From contig NZ_CP074404.1 of the NCBI RefSeq assembly GCF_018388465.1, forward strand, positions 3,100,001-3,164,000: a DNA stretch of 64,000 nt, in the 5' to 3' direction. The position numbers were made by a program, and so were the translations under genes. The stretch comes from Cellulomonas fengjieae. GTDB taxonomy: Bacteria; Actinomycetota; Actinomycetes; Actinomycetales; Cellulomonadaceae. Shown piece by piece: positions 53,865 through 63,334 of the stretch. Every line of letters begins with the position of its first letter. Within the stretch, counting starts at the first letter, position 1. The notes under the pieces were generated by a model. That model was not told where the DNA came from. It did not search any database and was given only the letters and a program-made list of their open reading frames with translations.

Positions 53865-54101
53865 GTGACCGCCACGACTGTCGACCTTCCGACCACCACC
53901 ACAACCACCGAGCTCACCCACCAGGACCGGTGCGACCGCTGCGGTGCGCAGGCGTACGTGCGGGCCACGCTGCCCGCCGCCGACGGGCTCGAGCTGCTCT
54001 TCTGCGGTCACCACTTCCGGGCCCACGAGCCCAAGCTGGTCGCCGCGGGTGCCGTGATCCACGACGAGCGCCACCGTATCGACGAGAAGACGGACGACTG
54101 A
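53865..54101 (+). CDS. DUF7455-type small protein with Cys/His metal site
   Basis: The 78-residue protein carries RCDRCGAQAYVRATLP...LLFCGHHFRAHEPKL, a compact CxxC...CxHH motif likely to bind zinc. It matches the short actinobacterial DUF7455 family, whose role is unknown. GTG 53865 (GAGG about 10 nt upstream) gives the usual MTATT-type N-terminus; ATG 53784 would add 27 unconserved residues. Confidence 0.8.
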   Translation: MTATTVDLPTTTTTTELTHQDRCDRCGAQAYVRATLPAADGLELLFCGHHFRAHEPKLVAAGAVIHDERHRIDEKTDD

Positions 54102-54122
54102 CCGCTCGGCGATGATGGAGCG

Positions 54123-54686
54123 ATGACCGACGACACCGCCCTGCGGGGTCGACTCCTCGTCGCAACCCCGAGCCTGCGCGACCCCACCTTCCACCGGACC
54201 GTGATCCTGCTGCTCGACCACGGCCCGGACGGTGCGGTCGGCGTGGTGCTCAACCGGCCGTCCGCGGTCGACGTGGGCGCGGTCCTGCCCGAGTGGCACG
54301 CGCACGTGAGCGATCCGCCGCGGCTGTTCCACGGCGGGCCGGTCGGGCTGGACGGGGCGATGGGCGTCGCGCCGATCCAGCGCAGCGCCGACCAGTCCCC
54401 CGACGTGGACCGGCTCACCGGCCGGTTCGGGCTCGTGGACCTGGACGCACCGCCGGAGTCGGTCACGCAGCACGTGGGTGGCGTCCGGGTGTTCGCCGGG
54501 CACGCGGGCTGGGGCGAGGGCCAGCTGGAGGACGAGCTGGCCGAGCGGTCCTGGTTCGTGGTCGACGCGGTGGCCGACGACGTGCTGACCCCCGACCCGA
54601 CGCAGCTGTGGCGGCGCGTGCTGCGCCGCCAGGGCGGTGACCTGGCCATCGTGTCCACCTACGCCGAAGATGCCAGCCTCAACTGA
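54123..54686 (+). CDS. YqgE/AlgH family protein
   Basis: The 187-residue protein shows the YqgE/AlgH signatures: GRLLVATPSLRDPTFHRTVILLLDH, GVVLNRP, FHGGPV and GHAGWGEGQLEDEL. The family is widespread, of unknown biochemical role; AlgH was named from alginate regulation in Pseudomonas. Cytosolic, no catalytic residues known. It begins 21 bp after the DUF7455 gene and may be cotranscribed. Confidence 0.93.
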   Translation: MTDDTALRGRLLVATPSLRDPTFHRTVILLLDHGPDGAVGVVLNRPSAVDVGAVLPEWHAHVSDPPRLFHGGPVGLDGAMGVAPIQRSADQSPDVDRLTGRFGLVDLDAPPESVTQHVGGVRVFAGHAGWGEGQLEDELAERSWFVVDAVADDVLTPDPTQLWRRVLRRQGGDLAIVSTYAEDASLN

Positions 54687-54758
54687 GGCCGGACGGCCGA
54701 TGACAGCGGCGTGTGCCAGGATCGCCCGAGCACACGCACCACCTACCGAGGAGAACTG

Positions 54759-55706
54759 ATGGCTGGCGGTCTCGCCGCACTGCTGGACGACATCGCCGCG
54801 ATCGCGAAGCTCGCCGCGGCGTCCGTCGACGACGTCAGCGCGGCAGCCGGCCGGGCGAGCGCGAAGGCCGTCGGCGTGGTCATCGACGACACCGCCGTGA
54901 CCCCGCGCTACGTGCACGGGTTCAGCCCTGCCCGCGAGCTCCCGATCGTGTGGAAGATCGCCAAGGGGTCGCTGCGCAACAAGCTGCTGTTCATCCTGCC
55001 CGCGGCACTGCTGCTCAGTCAGTTCGTCCCGTGGCTGCTCACGCCGATCCTCATGGTCGGCGGCACGTACCTCGCGTTCGAGGGTGCCGAGAAGATCTGG
55101 GAGCTGATCAGCGGTCACGCCAAGGAGCACACCACCGTCCCGGTGGCGGCCAAGGGCGAGGACAGCGAGAAGTCGATGGTGGGCGGCGCGATCCGCACCG
55201 ACCTGATCCTGTCCACCGAGATCATGGTGATCGCGCTCAACGAGGTCTCCCACGAGCCGTTCCTGGCCCGCACGATCATCCTCGCGGTCGTGGCGCTCCT
55301 GATCACGGCCGTCGTCTACGGCGTCGTGGCGCTCATCGTGAAGATGGACGACATCGGGCTGCACCTCGCCGAGCGGTCCAGCCGTGCCGCCTCGGCGATC
55401 GGGCGTGGCCTGGTCAAGGCGATGCCCAAGGTCCTGTCGGTGCTGTCGACCGTCGGCATCGTCGCGATGCTCTGGGTCGGCGGGCACATCCTGCTCGTGG
55501 GGGTCGACGACCTCGGCTGGCACGCGCCGATCGACCTCCTGCACCAGCTCGAGCACCTGGTCGACGGCGTGCCGGGCGTCGGCGGCTTCCTCGCGTGGCT
55601 GATCGACACCCTCGGGTCGGCCATCGTCGGCGCCCTGGTGGGCGCGGTCGTCGTCGCGATCATGCACGTGATCCCCAAGCGCAAGAAGCCCGTCGCGGCC
55701 CACTGA
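54759..55706 (+). CDS. DUF808 (YedI-like) membrane protein
   Basis: The 315-residue protein is DUF808: N-terminus MAGGLAALLDDIAAIAKLAAASVDDV, conserved DDTAVTPRYVHGF, WKIAKGSLRNKLLFILPAALLLS and GGTYLAFEGAEK. About six to eight membrane helices are predicted. No function is established for the family. A strong GAGGAGAA ribosome-binding site precedes ATG 54759. A terminator follows the stop. Confidence 0.93.
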   Translation: MAGGLAALLDDIAAIAKLAAASVDDVSAAAGRASAKAVGVVIDDTAVTPRYVHGFSPARELPIVWKIAKGSLRNKLLFILPAALLLSQFVPWLLTPILMVGGTYLAFEGAEKIWELISGHAKEHTTVPVAAKGEDSEKSMVGGAIRTDLILSTEIMVIALNEVSHEPFLARTIILAVVALLITAVVYGVVALIVKMDDIGLHLAERSSRAASAIGRGLVKAMPKVLSVLSTVGIVAMLWVGGHILLVGVDDLGWHAPIDLLHQLEHLVDGVPGVGGFLAWLIDTLGSAIVGALVGAVVVAIMHVIPKRKKPVAAH

Positions 55707-55713
55707 CCGACCG

Positions 55714-55748
55714 TCCGCGGCGCCGCCCTACGCGGTCGGCGCCGCGGA
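55714..55748 (+). terminator. Terminator after the DUF808 gene
   Basis: A perfect 12-bp stem (55714-55725 with 55737-55748) and 11-nt loop starts 8 bp after the stop. No T run. Confidence 0.65.
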
Positions 55749-55765
55749 ACGGGCTTTCCGGACTC

Positions 55766-55795
55766 TTGCCGCGCTTCGCCCGACCGTCCTATGGT
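55766..55795 (+). promoter_or_regulatory. Promoter of the arabinofuranosidase gene
   Basis: TTGCCG (55766-55771) and TATGGT (55790-55795) are 18 bp apart. The start of transcription should fall near 55802, just before the operator at 55810-55827, leaving a leader of about 80 nt. Confidence 0.6.
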
Positions 55796-55809
55796 CGTCC
55801 CATCCCCGG

Positions 55810-55827
55810 GATGTTAGCGCTCACATC
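55810..55827 (+). promoter_or_regulatory. LacI-family operator upstream of the arabinofuranosidase
   Basis: GATGTTAGC and GCTCACATC form an 18-bp inverted repeat with one mismatch around the central AGCGCT. This is the TGTTAGCGCTNACA form bound by actinobacterial LacI/GalR regulators of sugar use. It lies just downstream of the predicted transcription start, where a repressor would block elongation. The regulator gene is not in the window. Confidence 0.75.
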
Positions 55828-55883
55828 GAGAGCGGCCGAGCCCCGGGCGAGGCGCACGACGACGTGCGCACAGGGAGGCAGCC

Positions 55884-58800
55884 ATGGGCGTCGCAGCGCA
55901 GCAGGTGTCCCGCAGGTCCCGTCCCGTCCGGCGCGCACTGACCGCCGCACTGACCGCCGCGCTCGTGGTGCCCATCGGCATCGTCGTGGCGACCCCGGCG
56001 GGCGCCGCGCCACCGGTGCCCGACGGCGCGTGGACCGACGGGTTCGACTCGGCGACGCTCGGCCCGCGCTGGAACGTGCTCAACGACGAGCCGTCGGCAC
56101 GCTCCCTGACCGCCACCCCCGGCGCGCTGACCCTGACCGCGCTGCCCGGCGACACCTGGCAGGGCAACAACTCCGCACGCAACGTCATGACGCTCGACAT
56201 CCCGGACGGCGACTTCTCGATCGCCGTCACCGTGCAGGCACCGGTCGAGCGCGTCTTCCAGGGCGCCGGCCTCATCGCCTACCAGGACCTCGACAACTAC
56301 GTGCGGTCCGGGCTGACGTTCGTCGGTGACCTGTCGCCGTCGGGCGTCGCGATCGAGACCGACATCGAGACCGCGGCGATCTTCGCCGCCGACGACTTCG
56401 AGGACCGACCCGGCTCGACGGAGGAGACCCTGCGCCTGACCCGCGCCGGTGACACCGTGACCACGGCACGCTGGGACGAGCCGACCACCACATGGGTCGA
56501 CGTGAACGCCGTCGAGGTCACGTTCCCGATCGAGCACCTGGGCCTGTACGCGCTCGCCGCGCAGGACGGAACGACGTTCCCCGCCGTGTTCGACGACGTC
56601 ACCCTCGTGGCGTCCCCGGGGCAGGACGTGATCCCGGACGGACCGTTCACGCTGCGCGCCCCGGGCACCGCCCCGCACCTGACCACCGGCGCCGACGACG
56701 CGATCGTGGTCGCCGAGCAGAGGCCCGGCGACGCGTTCGTGCTGGAGGCCACCGAGGTCACCGGCGGGATCACCCTCACGGCCGGCGACCGACCGGTCGC
56801 CGTGCTGCCCGACGGGCGACTCGCCCTCGGCGACGAGCCGACGGTCCTGCGGCTGACCGACGCGGGCGGCGGCAGGCTGCACCTGACCACCGCCGACGCG
56901 TCGCAGGCCGTCGGCATCGTGGACGGCGGGCTGCTCCTGGGTGATCCCGACGACGCCGCCGGCTTCGTCCTCGAGCCGTTCGCCGTGGGCGAGGGCACGA
57001 CGATCGCCATCGACGGCGACGGCACCGACGCCGAGATCTCCGACCGGCTCTACGGGATCTTCTACGAGGACATCAACTACGCCGCCGACGGCGGGCTGTA
57101 CGCCGAGCTGGTGCGCAACCGCTCCTTCGAGTTCAACGCTTCCGACAACGCGAGCTTCACCGGCCTCACCGCGTGGGACGTGCTCGACCGCAGCGGCGCG
57201 GGCACCACGGTCGGCGTGGTCGACGACGACGGGCGGCTCAACGCCACCAACCGCAACCGGGCCGTGCTCGTCGCCGCGGCGGCGGGCGACGGGCTGCGCA
57301 ACGCGAGCTACAACACGGGCGTCGCGGTCCGCGACGGAGAGTCCTACGACGCGAGCGTCTGGGTGCGGACCACCACCGCGCAGACGCTGACCCTCGCGGT
57401 CGAGGGGGCCGACGGGTCGCCGATCGCATCGGGCACCGTGGACGTCGACGGCTCGGACGCCTGGCGGAAGTACGAGGCCACGCTGACCGCGAGCGCCACC
57501 ACCGACGCGGGCCGCTTCGTCGTGCTGGCCGGCGCCCCGTCCACGCTGCACCTCGACCAGGTGTCGCTGTTCCCGCAGGACACCTGGGTGGGACCGGTGA
57601 ACGGGAAGTCGCCCCTGCGCAGGGACCTGGCCGAGAAGATCGCGGCGCTCGACCCGTCGTTCCTGCGGTTCCCGGGCGGCTGCGTGACCAACGTCGGCAC
57701 GTTCCGCACCTACGAGGAGTCCGGGTACACCGACCGGCGACGCGCGTACCAGTGGAAGGAGACCATCGGACCGGTCGAGGAGCGCGCCACCAACTGGAAC
57801 TTCTGGGGCTACAACCAGTCGTACGGCATCGGGTACCTGGAGTACATGGAGCTCGCCGAGGACCTGGACGCCATCCCGCTGCCCGTGCTGTCGGTCGGCG
57901 CCAACGGCTGCGGCAGCACGATCCCCGAGATGACCGACCCCGCGCAGATCGACCGGTGGGTGCAGGACACGCTCGACCTCATCGAGTTCGCCACGGGTGA
58001 CGTGTCCACCACGTGGGGCGCCGAGCGCGCAGAGCTGGGACACCCGGAGCCGTTCGAGCTGCCGTACATCGGTCTCGGCAACGAGGAGAACACGACCACG
58101 TTCGAGGCCAACTTCCCGCAGTTCCGGGACGCGATCGTCGCCGCCTACCCGGACATCGAGATCATCTCCAACTCCGGTCCCGACGACACCGGCGCCCGGT
58201 TCGACGCCCTCTGGGAGTTCAACCGCGAGCAGGAGGTGGACCTGGTCGACGAGCACTACTACAACGACCCGAGCTGGTTCCTCACCAACACCGAGCGGTA
58301 CGACTCCTACGACCGCGAGGGTCCGCACGTGTTCCTCGGCGAGTACGCGTCCCGCGGGAACACCTGGTGGAACGGCCTGACCGAGGCCGCGTTCATGACC
58401 GGGCTGGAGCGCAACGGCGACCTGGTCGAGCTCGCGTCGTACGCCCCGCTGCTGGCCAACGAGTCGTACGTGCAGTGGTCGCCGGACGCCATCTGGTTCG
58501 ACAACGACGAGTCGTGGGCCAGCGCCAACTACTGGGTGCAGCACCTGTTCTCGAACCAGGTAGGCGACCAGGTGGTGCCCAGCACGCTGACGACGCCGTC
58601 GGTCGAGCCGCAGCCGCTGGACGGCGGGGTGTTCCTGTCCACCTGGAACACCGCCGCGGCCTACGACAACGTGCGCGTGACCAGCAACGACGGCGGTGAC
58701 GTCCTGTTCCAGGACGACTTCGCGGACGCGTCGGCCTGGTCCCCGCAGACGGGGGACTGGTCGGTGGTCGACGGTGAGTACGTGCAGTCGAGCACGACGA

Positions 58801-60275
58801 CGACCGACGCCCGCAGCATCCCGGCCGGCGCCTACGAGCAGGACTGGAGCAGCTACACGCTCGAGCTCGACGCCCGCAAGTCGGCCGGCTCCGAGGGCTT
58901 CCTCGTCGGGTTCGCCGCCGGTGGCCCGAACGACTACTTCTGGTGGAACCTGGGCGGCTGGAACAACACCCGCCAGGCCCTGCAGAAGGCGGACGGCGGG
59001 GGTGCCGGTGAGGTGGAGGCGGTCGAGGGCCACAGCATCGCGACCGACCAGACCTACCGCGTCAAGGTCGTCGTGGAGGGCCGGCACATCGAGCTCTACC
59101 TCGACGGCGTGCTGCAGATGTCCTACGACGACCCGGCGCCCGCGGCGGACGTGTTCCAGGTGGTCACGCGCGACGAGGACAGCGGTGACCTCGTCGCGAA
59201 GATGGTCAACGTCTCGGCCGTGACGCAGCGCACGCAGATCGAGGTGTCCGACGCCGACGTCGCGCCGACGGGGTCGGTGACCGAGATCGTCGCCCCGCCC
59301 GGAGCCACGAACACCAAGTCGGCGCCGAGCACCGTCGAGCCGGTCACGCGGGAGGTCGACGGGCTGTCGCCGTCCTTCGGCTACGACCTGCCGCCGTACT
59401 CGGTGACGTTCCTGACGATGCACACGGTGCCCGCCGACTCGACGGCTCCGACGGTCGACTCGCTGCTGGTCTCCCCCGACCCCGTGGGTGACTGGCGGGC
59501 GGCGCCGGCCACCGTCGTGGCGACCGCGTCCGACGACCGCGCCGTGGCCACGCTCGAGACCTCGGTCGACGGCGGCGCCTGGACGGCGTCCGCCGACCCG
59601 GCCACGGTGTCGGTGCAGGTCGAGGGCCACGGCGAGCACATCGTCGCGGTCCGCGCGACGGACGCCGCGGGCAACGTCTCCGACGAGCGCTCCGTGACGT
59701 TCGCGCTCGACGCGGTCGCCCCGACGACGTCCGCGAGCGTCGACGCCCAGCGGCGCGTCACGCTCACGGGCGCCGACGAGGGCTCCGGCGTGGAGCGGAT
59801 CGAGTACCGGCTGGGAACCGGGCCGTGGACCGTCTACGCCGACCCGGTCCAGGTCGGTGCCTCCGCCACCACGGTGGAGCACCGGGCGGTCGACCGGGTG
59901 GGCAACGTCGGCCCGACGACGAGCACCGCCGTCCCGGCCGCGAGCGCCGTCCGCTCGACGACGTCGGTCCGGATCGAGCCGTGGCTGGTCCGGCGGTCCA
60001 TGCAGGCCACGGTCGTCGCCACGGTCCGGGCCGCGACCGGACCGGCGCCCACCGGCGAGGTGACCGCGACGGTGCGGCCGCTGCGCCTGCACGGTGACGC
60101 CCCGGTCGTCGCGCACGTCACGCGCGACCTGACACCCGGCGCGTCGAGGTCGTCGAGCGCCACGCTGCAGCTGCCGCGGCTGCCGATCGGTCTCTACGCG
60201 GTCGACACCAGGTACGCCGGGTCGGCCACCGTGCAGGGCTCGGACACCTGGCGACTGCTGGTCGTCCTGCCGTGA
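55884..60275 (+). CDS. Secreted multidomain GH51 alpha-L-arabinofuranosidase
   Basis: The 1463-residue exported enzyme removes L-arabinofuranose from arabinan or arabinoxylan. Residues 1-42 are a signal peptide (cut after PAGA). Residues about 50-245 form a concanavalin-like sandwich; about 250-365 a second beta-rich domain. The GH51 module begins near 375 (LYGIFYEDINYAADGGLYAELVRNRSFEF), interrupted by a carbohydrate-binding-like insertion; FLRFPGGCVTNV follows, the acid/base is Glu734 (GLGNEE) and the nucleophile Glu820 (FLGEYASR). Another sandwich (about 940-1120) and Ig-like domains fill the C-terminus (about 1190-1463). There is no cell-wall sorting signal. An AGGGAGG ribosome-binding site precedes ATG 55884. 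Regulation is probably by a LacI repressor. Confidence 0.93.
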   Translation: MGVAAQQVSRRSRPVRRALTAALTAALVVPIGIVVATPAGAAPPVPDGAWTDGFDSATLGPRWNVLNDEPSARSLTATPGALTLTALPGDTWQGNNSARNVMTLDIPDGDFSIAVTVQAPVERVFQGAGLIAYQDLDNYVRSGLTFVGDLSPSGVAIETDIETAAIFAADDFEDRPGSTEETLRLTRAGDTVTTARWDEPTTTWVDVNAVEVTFPIEHLGLYALAAQDGTTFPAVFDDVTLVASPGQDVIPDGPFTLRAPGTAPHLTTGADDAIVVAEQRPGDAFVLEATEVTGGITLTAGDRPVAVLPDGRLALGDEPTVLRLTDAGGGRLHLTTADASQAVGIVDGGLLLGDPDDAAGFVLEPFAVGEGTTIAIDGDGTDAEISDRLYGIFYEDINYAADGGLYAELVRNRSFEFNASDNASFTGLTAWDVLDRSGAGTTVGVVDDDGRLNATNRNRAVLVAAAAGDGLRNASYNTGVAVRDGESYDASVWVRTTTAQTLTLAVEGADGSPIASGTVDVDGSDAWRKYEATLTASATTDAGRFVVLAGAPSTLHLDQVSLFPQDTWVGPVNGKSPLRRDLAEKIAALDPSFLRFPGGCVTNVGTFRTYEESGYTDRRRAYQWKETIGPVEERATNWNFWGYNQSYGIGYLEYMELAEDLDAIPLPVLSVGANGCGSTIPEMTDPAQIDRWVQDTLDLIEFATGDVSTTWGAERAELGHPEPFELPYIGLGNEENTTTFEANFPQFRDAIVAAYPDIEIISNSGPDDTGARFDALWEFNREQEVDLVDEHYYNDPSWFLTNTERYDSYDREGPHVFLGEYASRGNTWWNGLTEAAFMTGLERNGDLVELASYAPLLANESYVQWSPDAIWFDNDESWASANYWVQHLFSNQVGDQVVPSTLTTPSVEPQPLDGGVFLSTWNTAAAYDNVRVTSNDGGDVLFQDDFADASAWSPQTGDWSVVDGEYVQSSTTTTDARSIPAGAYEQDWSSYTLELDARKSAGSEGFLVGFAAGGPNDYFWWNLGGWNNTRQALQKADGGGAGEVEAVEGHSIATDQTYRVKVVVEGRHIELYLDGVLQMSYDDPAPAADVFQVVTRDEDSGDLVAKMVNVSAVTQRTQIEVSDADVAPTGSVTEIVAPPGATNTKSAPSTVEPVTREVDGLSPSFGYDLPPYSVTFLTMHTVPADSTAPTVDSLLVSPDPVGDWRAAPATVVATASDDRAVATLETSVDGGAWTASADPATVSVQVEGHGEHIVAVRATDAAGNVSDERSVTFALDAVAPTTSASVDAQRRVTLTGADEGSGVERIEYRLGTGPWTVYADPVQVGASATTVEHRAVDRVGNVGPTTSTAVPAASAVRSTTSVRIEPWLVRRSMQATVVATVRAATGPAPTGEVTATVRPLRLHGDAPVVAHVTRDLTPGASRSSSATLQLPRLPIGLYAVDTRYAGSATVQGSDTWRLLVVLP

Positions 60276-60279
60276 CGGT

Positions 60280-60307
60280 GCGGGGCGCGTCCGCCGACGC
60301 GCCCCGC
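60280..60307. terminator. Bidirectional terminator hairpin
   Basis: A perfect 12-bp stem (60280-60291 with 60296-60307) and 4-nt loop sits between the convergent stops at 60275 and 60312. This is the strongest hairpin of the window. Confidence 0.8.
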
Positions 60308-60311
60308 CCGC

Positions 60312-62594
60312 TCAGGGACGCAGGGCGATCGTGTAGCCGTACCCGGCGCCGGCTGACGTCCAGCCGGTGTCCGTGCCGACCCGGGCGGGGAGCGGGACCC
60401 CGGCGCTGCCGTGCGGCGCGAGCTCGGGCACACCCCACCGCCACAGGCCGCCGGCGCTGTCGAGCGCCACCGCGTGCTCATAGCCGAAGCTCACGGACGT
60501 CCACGACGTGCCCGCGCCGACCTGGACGGGGTCGACCCGTCCGGCGGTGCTGCCGTCGCCGAGCAGTTCGGTGCTCGCGCTGGTGCCCCACGTCCACAGC
60601 GAGCCGTCCGCGCGGATCGCGCCGGACACCTCGTACCCGGCCGCGACCGTCCGCCAGTCGTTCGCCGTCCCCAGTTGCACCGGCGAGAGCGCCGACTCGG
60701 TGACCATCCCCCTTCGGGATCGCACGCCCCACGCCCACAGGGTGCCGTCCGACGCGATCCCGACCACGTGGTCGAAGCCCACGGCCACCGACGACCAGGT
60801 ACCCGTCCCCACCCGCGCAGGCGCGACGCGGTCGGTGGTGGTGCCGTCGCCCAGCTGTCCCGCGTAGTTGTCGCCCCAGGCCCAGAGGGACCCGTCCCGC
60901 TTCGTCGCCACAGCGAACCCGCCGCTGGCGACCGCGGAGGCCCAGTCCGTGCTCGTCCCGATCCGCTCCGGCGACCACCTGACGGTCGTGGCGTCCCCTG
61001 GATGACCCTGGCTGGCGTACCCCCAGGCCCACAGGGTCCCGTCCTTCGCCACCGCGAGCGAGAACTCGTCGCCCGCGGACACCGACGCCCAGTCGGTCCG
61101 GGTCCCGAGCGGCTCCGGGAGCTCGCGATCGGTGGTGGTCCCGTCGCCGAGCTGACCCAGCCGGTTGTCGCCCCAGGACCACAGGGAGCCGTCGGTCTTG
61201 ATCCCGAGCGTGTGCGAGGTGCTGACCGAGACGGCTGCCCACTGCGCCGTCGCCCCGAGCACCCCACCGTCGACGTACCCGGGTCGATCCTGGCCGTAGC
61301 CGCCCCACTCGAACGCGCGGTACCGCACCGGCCCGGGCGCGGCGACCTGGATCGTCGCCGACCCCGTGACCGCCGGGGAGCTCGTGAGCGACGCCGTCAC
61401 CTGGTGAGCACCCGCGCCCACCGGGCGGCACCGCGCGCCGACGCACGCCGCCGGGTTGCCGTCGACCGCGAAGTCCGCCTGCGCCGTCAGGTCGGCGCCG
61501 GCGTTCCCGAACGCGTCGCGCCCGGCCGCGGAGAAGACCACCGAGGCACCGTCGGCGACCGACGCGGTCGCCGGCGTGACCGTCAGCGACGCCGCCGGGC
61601 CGGCGTCGACGACCACGGGGACGGAGGCCGTCAACCCGCGCCAGGAGGCCTCGATAACCTGCGGACCGGCCTCGGGGATGGTGCAGCTTGCTCGGACGCA
61701 CCACGCGCCGGACCCGTCGACGGTGAGCACCGCCTCGCCGGTGACGTCGGCGAGCAGCGAGCCGAGGACGTCGTGCGAGGTGACGGTGACGGCGACCGGC
61801 TGTCCGGCCGTCGCCCGCTCGGGCCGGACCGACACGACGACGGAGGCGGGCGTGGCGGCCGTGGCGGTGTTCCAGTACTCGGCGCTGGCGATGATGCCGC
61901 CGATGATCTCCTCGTCGTGCACGCCGCCCTGCAGCGCGGAGACCCAGGTGCGCTGGCCGGTCGGGTCCAGGTGCCGCCCGAGCAGCTGCTCGTAGTACCC
62001 GTCCACGACGGTCGACAGGTGCTCCCAGGACAGCAGGAAGCCCAGCGAGACGTCCCAGCGGCTCGCCCCGCGCGCCAGCTCCCGCACCCAGAAGTCCACC
62101 TCGGACTGCCCGGGGGTGCGACCGAGCACGTCGTCGTACAGGCGCACCACCCAGCCCGCGCGCGTGGAACCGGCCTGCTGGTAGTGCTCGTCGGACGCCA
62201 GGAAGCCCGCACTGACGTGGGAGACCGTCCAGCCGGAGGCCAGCGCGTCCACCCAGTTGCTCAGGCCCACGGCGTCGGGGCCGCGACCCAGGAACCGCTC
62301 GTACGTCCCGGTGATCAGCCGCGTGCGGTACTCGTGGCTGGACGTGATCGCGTTCGCCACCTCCACGCGCGGCCGACCGTCGAGGATCGCTGCCCGCCAC
62401 GTCCCCAGCCCGGTCGGGTCCGGCGCGCGGCCGAACAGGTCCCGGTACACCCGGACCACGTAGCGCTCGACTGCCACCTCCTGGGCCGTCGCGGACGCCA
62501 GCGGCGCGGCGACCGCGGGGGCGGTTCCGGTGAGCACGGTGAGGACACAGATCCCCGCGACGAGCCATCGTCGGACGGCACCGGGCACTCTCAC
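60312..62594 (-). CDS. Secreted DUF4214-RCC1 fusion protein
   Basis: The 760-residue protein has a Sec signal peptide (cut after AVAA, about 30), four DUF4214-type helical units (about 43-75, 95-122, 146-178, 197-226; each like YRDLFGRAPDPTGLGTW), two Ig-like stretches (about 250-425), and a C-terminal RCC1 propeller (about 430-760) of repeats such as DGSLWSWGDNRLGQLGDGTTTD. DUF4214 is found in secreted and S-layer or extracellular-matrix proteins; RCC1 propellers bind proteins or glycans. There is no lipobox or transmembrane anchor. GTG 62594 is preferred because GGGAGG lies 5 nt upstream. Role unknown; an adhesin or glycan binder is likely. Confidence 0.85.
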   Translation of the reverse strand: MRVPGAVRRWLVAGICVLTVLTGTAPAVAAPLASATAQEVAVERYVVRVYRDLFGRAPDPTGLGTWRAAILDGRPRVEVANAITSSHEYRTRLITGTYERFLGRGPDAVGLSNWVDALASGWTVSHVSAGFLASDEHYQQAGSTRAGWVVRLYDDVLGRTPGQSEVDFWVRELARGASRWDVSLGFLLSWEHLSTVVDGYYEQLLGRHLDPTGQRTWVSALQGGVHDEEIIGGIIASAEYWNTATAATPASVVVSVRPERATAGQPVAVTVTSHDVLGSLLADVTGEAVLTVDGSGAWCVRASCTIPEAGPQVIEASWRGLTASVPVVVDAGPAASLTVTPATASVADGASVVFSAAGRDAFGNAGADLTAQADFAVDGNPAACVGARCRPVGAGAHQVTASLTSSPAVTGSATIQVAAPGPVRYRAFEWGGYGQDRPGYVDGGVLGATAQWAAVSVSTSHTLGIKTDGSLWSWGDNRLGQLGDGTTTDRELPEPLGTRTDWASVSAGDEFSLAVAKDGTLWAWGYASQGHPGDATTVRWSPERIGTSTDWASAVASGGFAVATKRDGSLWAWGDNYAGQLGDGTTTDRVAPARVGTGTWSSVAVGFDHVVGIASDGTLWAWGVRSRRGMVTESALSPVQLGTANDWRTVAAGYEVSGAIRADGSLWTWGTSASTELLGDGSTAGRVDPVQVGAGTSWTSVSFGYEHAVALDSAGGLWRWGVPELAPHGSAGVPLPARVGTDTGWTSAGAGYGYTIALRP

Positions 62595-62695
62595 GACGGC
62601 CTCCCTCGTCAGCGCGGGCGCGCGCTGGCGCGATCGTAGCGGCCACGCTGCCACCTCCGGGCGGCGTTTCCGGGTGACCTGTGGGTGGGCTGGTC

Positions 62696-62701
62696 TAGCC
62701 T
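62696..62701 (+). promoter_or_regulatory. Leaderless-type -10 (TAGCCT) for the GNAT gene
   Basis: TAGCCT ends 7 bp before ATG 62709; no ribosome-binding site is seen. Confidence 0.55.
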
Positions 62702-62708
62702 CGGCGGC

Positions 62709-63284
62709 ATGGCCGTGGAGGTACTGCCCGCACTCGGACGCTACGACGACTTCTTCGAGGTCGTCGGGGTCAAGAAGCCCGGCGGCGGGGGCTGCTGGTG
62801 CATGGCGTACCGGGACAGCCGGGTGCCGAACGACGCCCGGGGCGCGTACATGCGTGACGAGTGCGCCACGGCGCCCGGACCGGGCGTGCTGGCGTTCGTG
62901 GACGGCGTGGTCGCGGGCTGGTGCTCGGTCGCCCCTCGCAGCACCTACCGCCGGCTGATGCGCTCCCGGACCATCCCGTTCGTCGACGAGCGGGACCCGT
63001 GGAGCATCGTCTGCTTCGTCGTGCGACCGGCGTTCCGGCGTCGCGGGCTGATGCACGAGCTGCTCGAGGGTGCGGTCGCGCACGCCGCCACGAACGGCGC
63101 CGAGGTGGTGGAGGGCTACCCCGTCGAGATCGACGGCGGTGACCGGGTCGAACTCGGCTCGGGGTACGTGGGCACCGCCCGGCTGTTCGAGTCGGCGGGC
63201 TTCACCAGGGCCGCGGCCACGACGGGCCACAGCGGCGGCCGACCGCGCGTGGTCATGCGCAAGGAGCTCTCGAGCGGGCGCTGA
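62709..63284 (+). CDS. GNAT-family N-acetyltransferase
   Basis: The 191-residue protein has a Cys/Gly-rich start (KKPGGGGCWCMAYRD) and a GNAT core with WSIVCFVVRPAFRRRGLMHELLEGAVAHAATNGAEVVEGYPVE. The motif CWCM plus the late RLFESAGF is typical of a GNAT subgroup common in Gram-positive bacteria. The substrate is unknown. ATG 62709 is chosen from the leaderless -10; GTG 62685 is upstream. Confidence 0.85.
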   Translation: MAVEVLPALGRYDDFFEVVGVKKPGGGGCWCMAYRDSRVPNDARGAYMRDECATAPGPGVLAFVDGVVAGWCSVAPRSTYRRLMRSRTIPFVDERDPWSIVCFVVRPAFRRRGLMHELLEGAVAHAATNGAEVVEGYPVEIDGGDRVELGSGYVGTARLFESAGFTRAAATTGHSGGRPRVVMRKELSSGR

Positions 63285-63322
63285 CACGCTCCGATCGTGA
63301 CCATCCCGAGATCTGGATGTTA

Positions 63323-63334
63323 CTTACCGGTAAG
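63323..63334 (+). promoter_or_regulatory. Perfect palindromic operator upstream of the solute-binding protein
   Basis: CTTACCGGTAAG is a perfect 12-bp palindrome 105 bp before the lipoprotein start, of the form bound by LacI- or ROK-type sugar regulators. The surrounding bases are AT-richer than the rest. It differs in sequence from the operator at 55810-55827, so a different regulator is expected. Confidence 0.6.
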
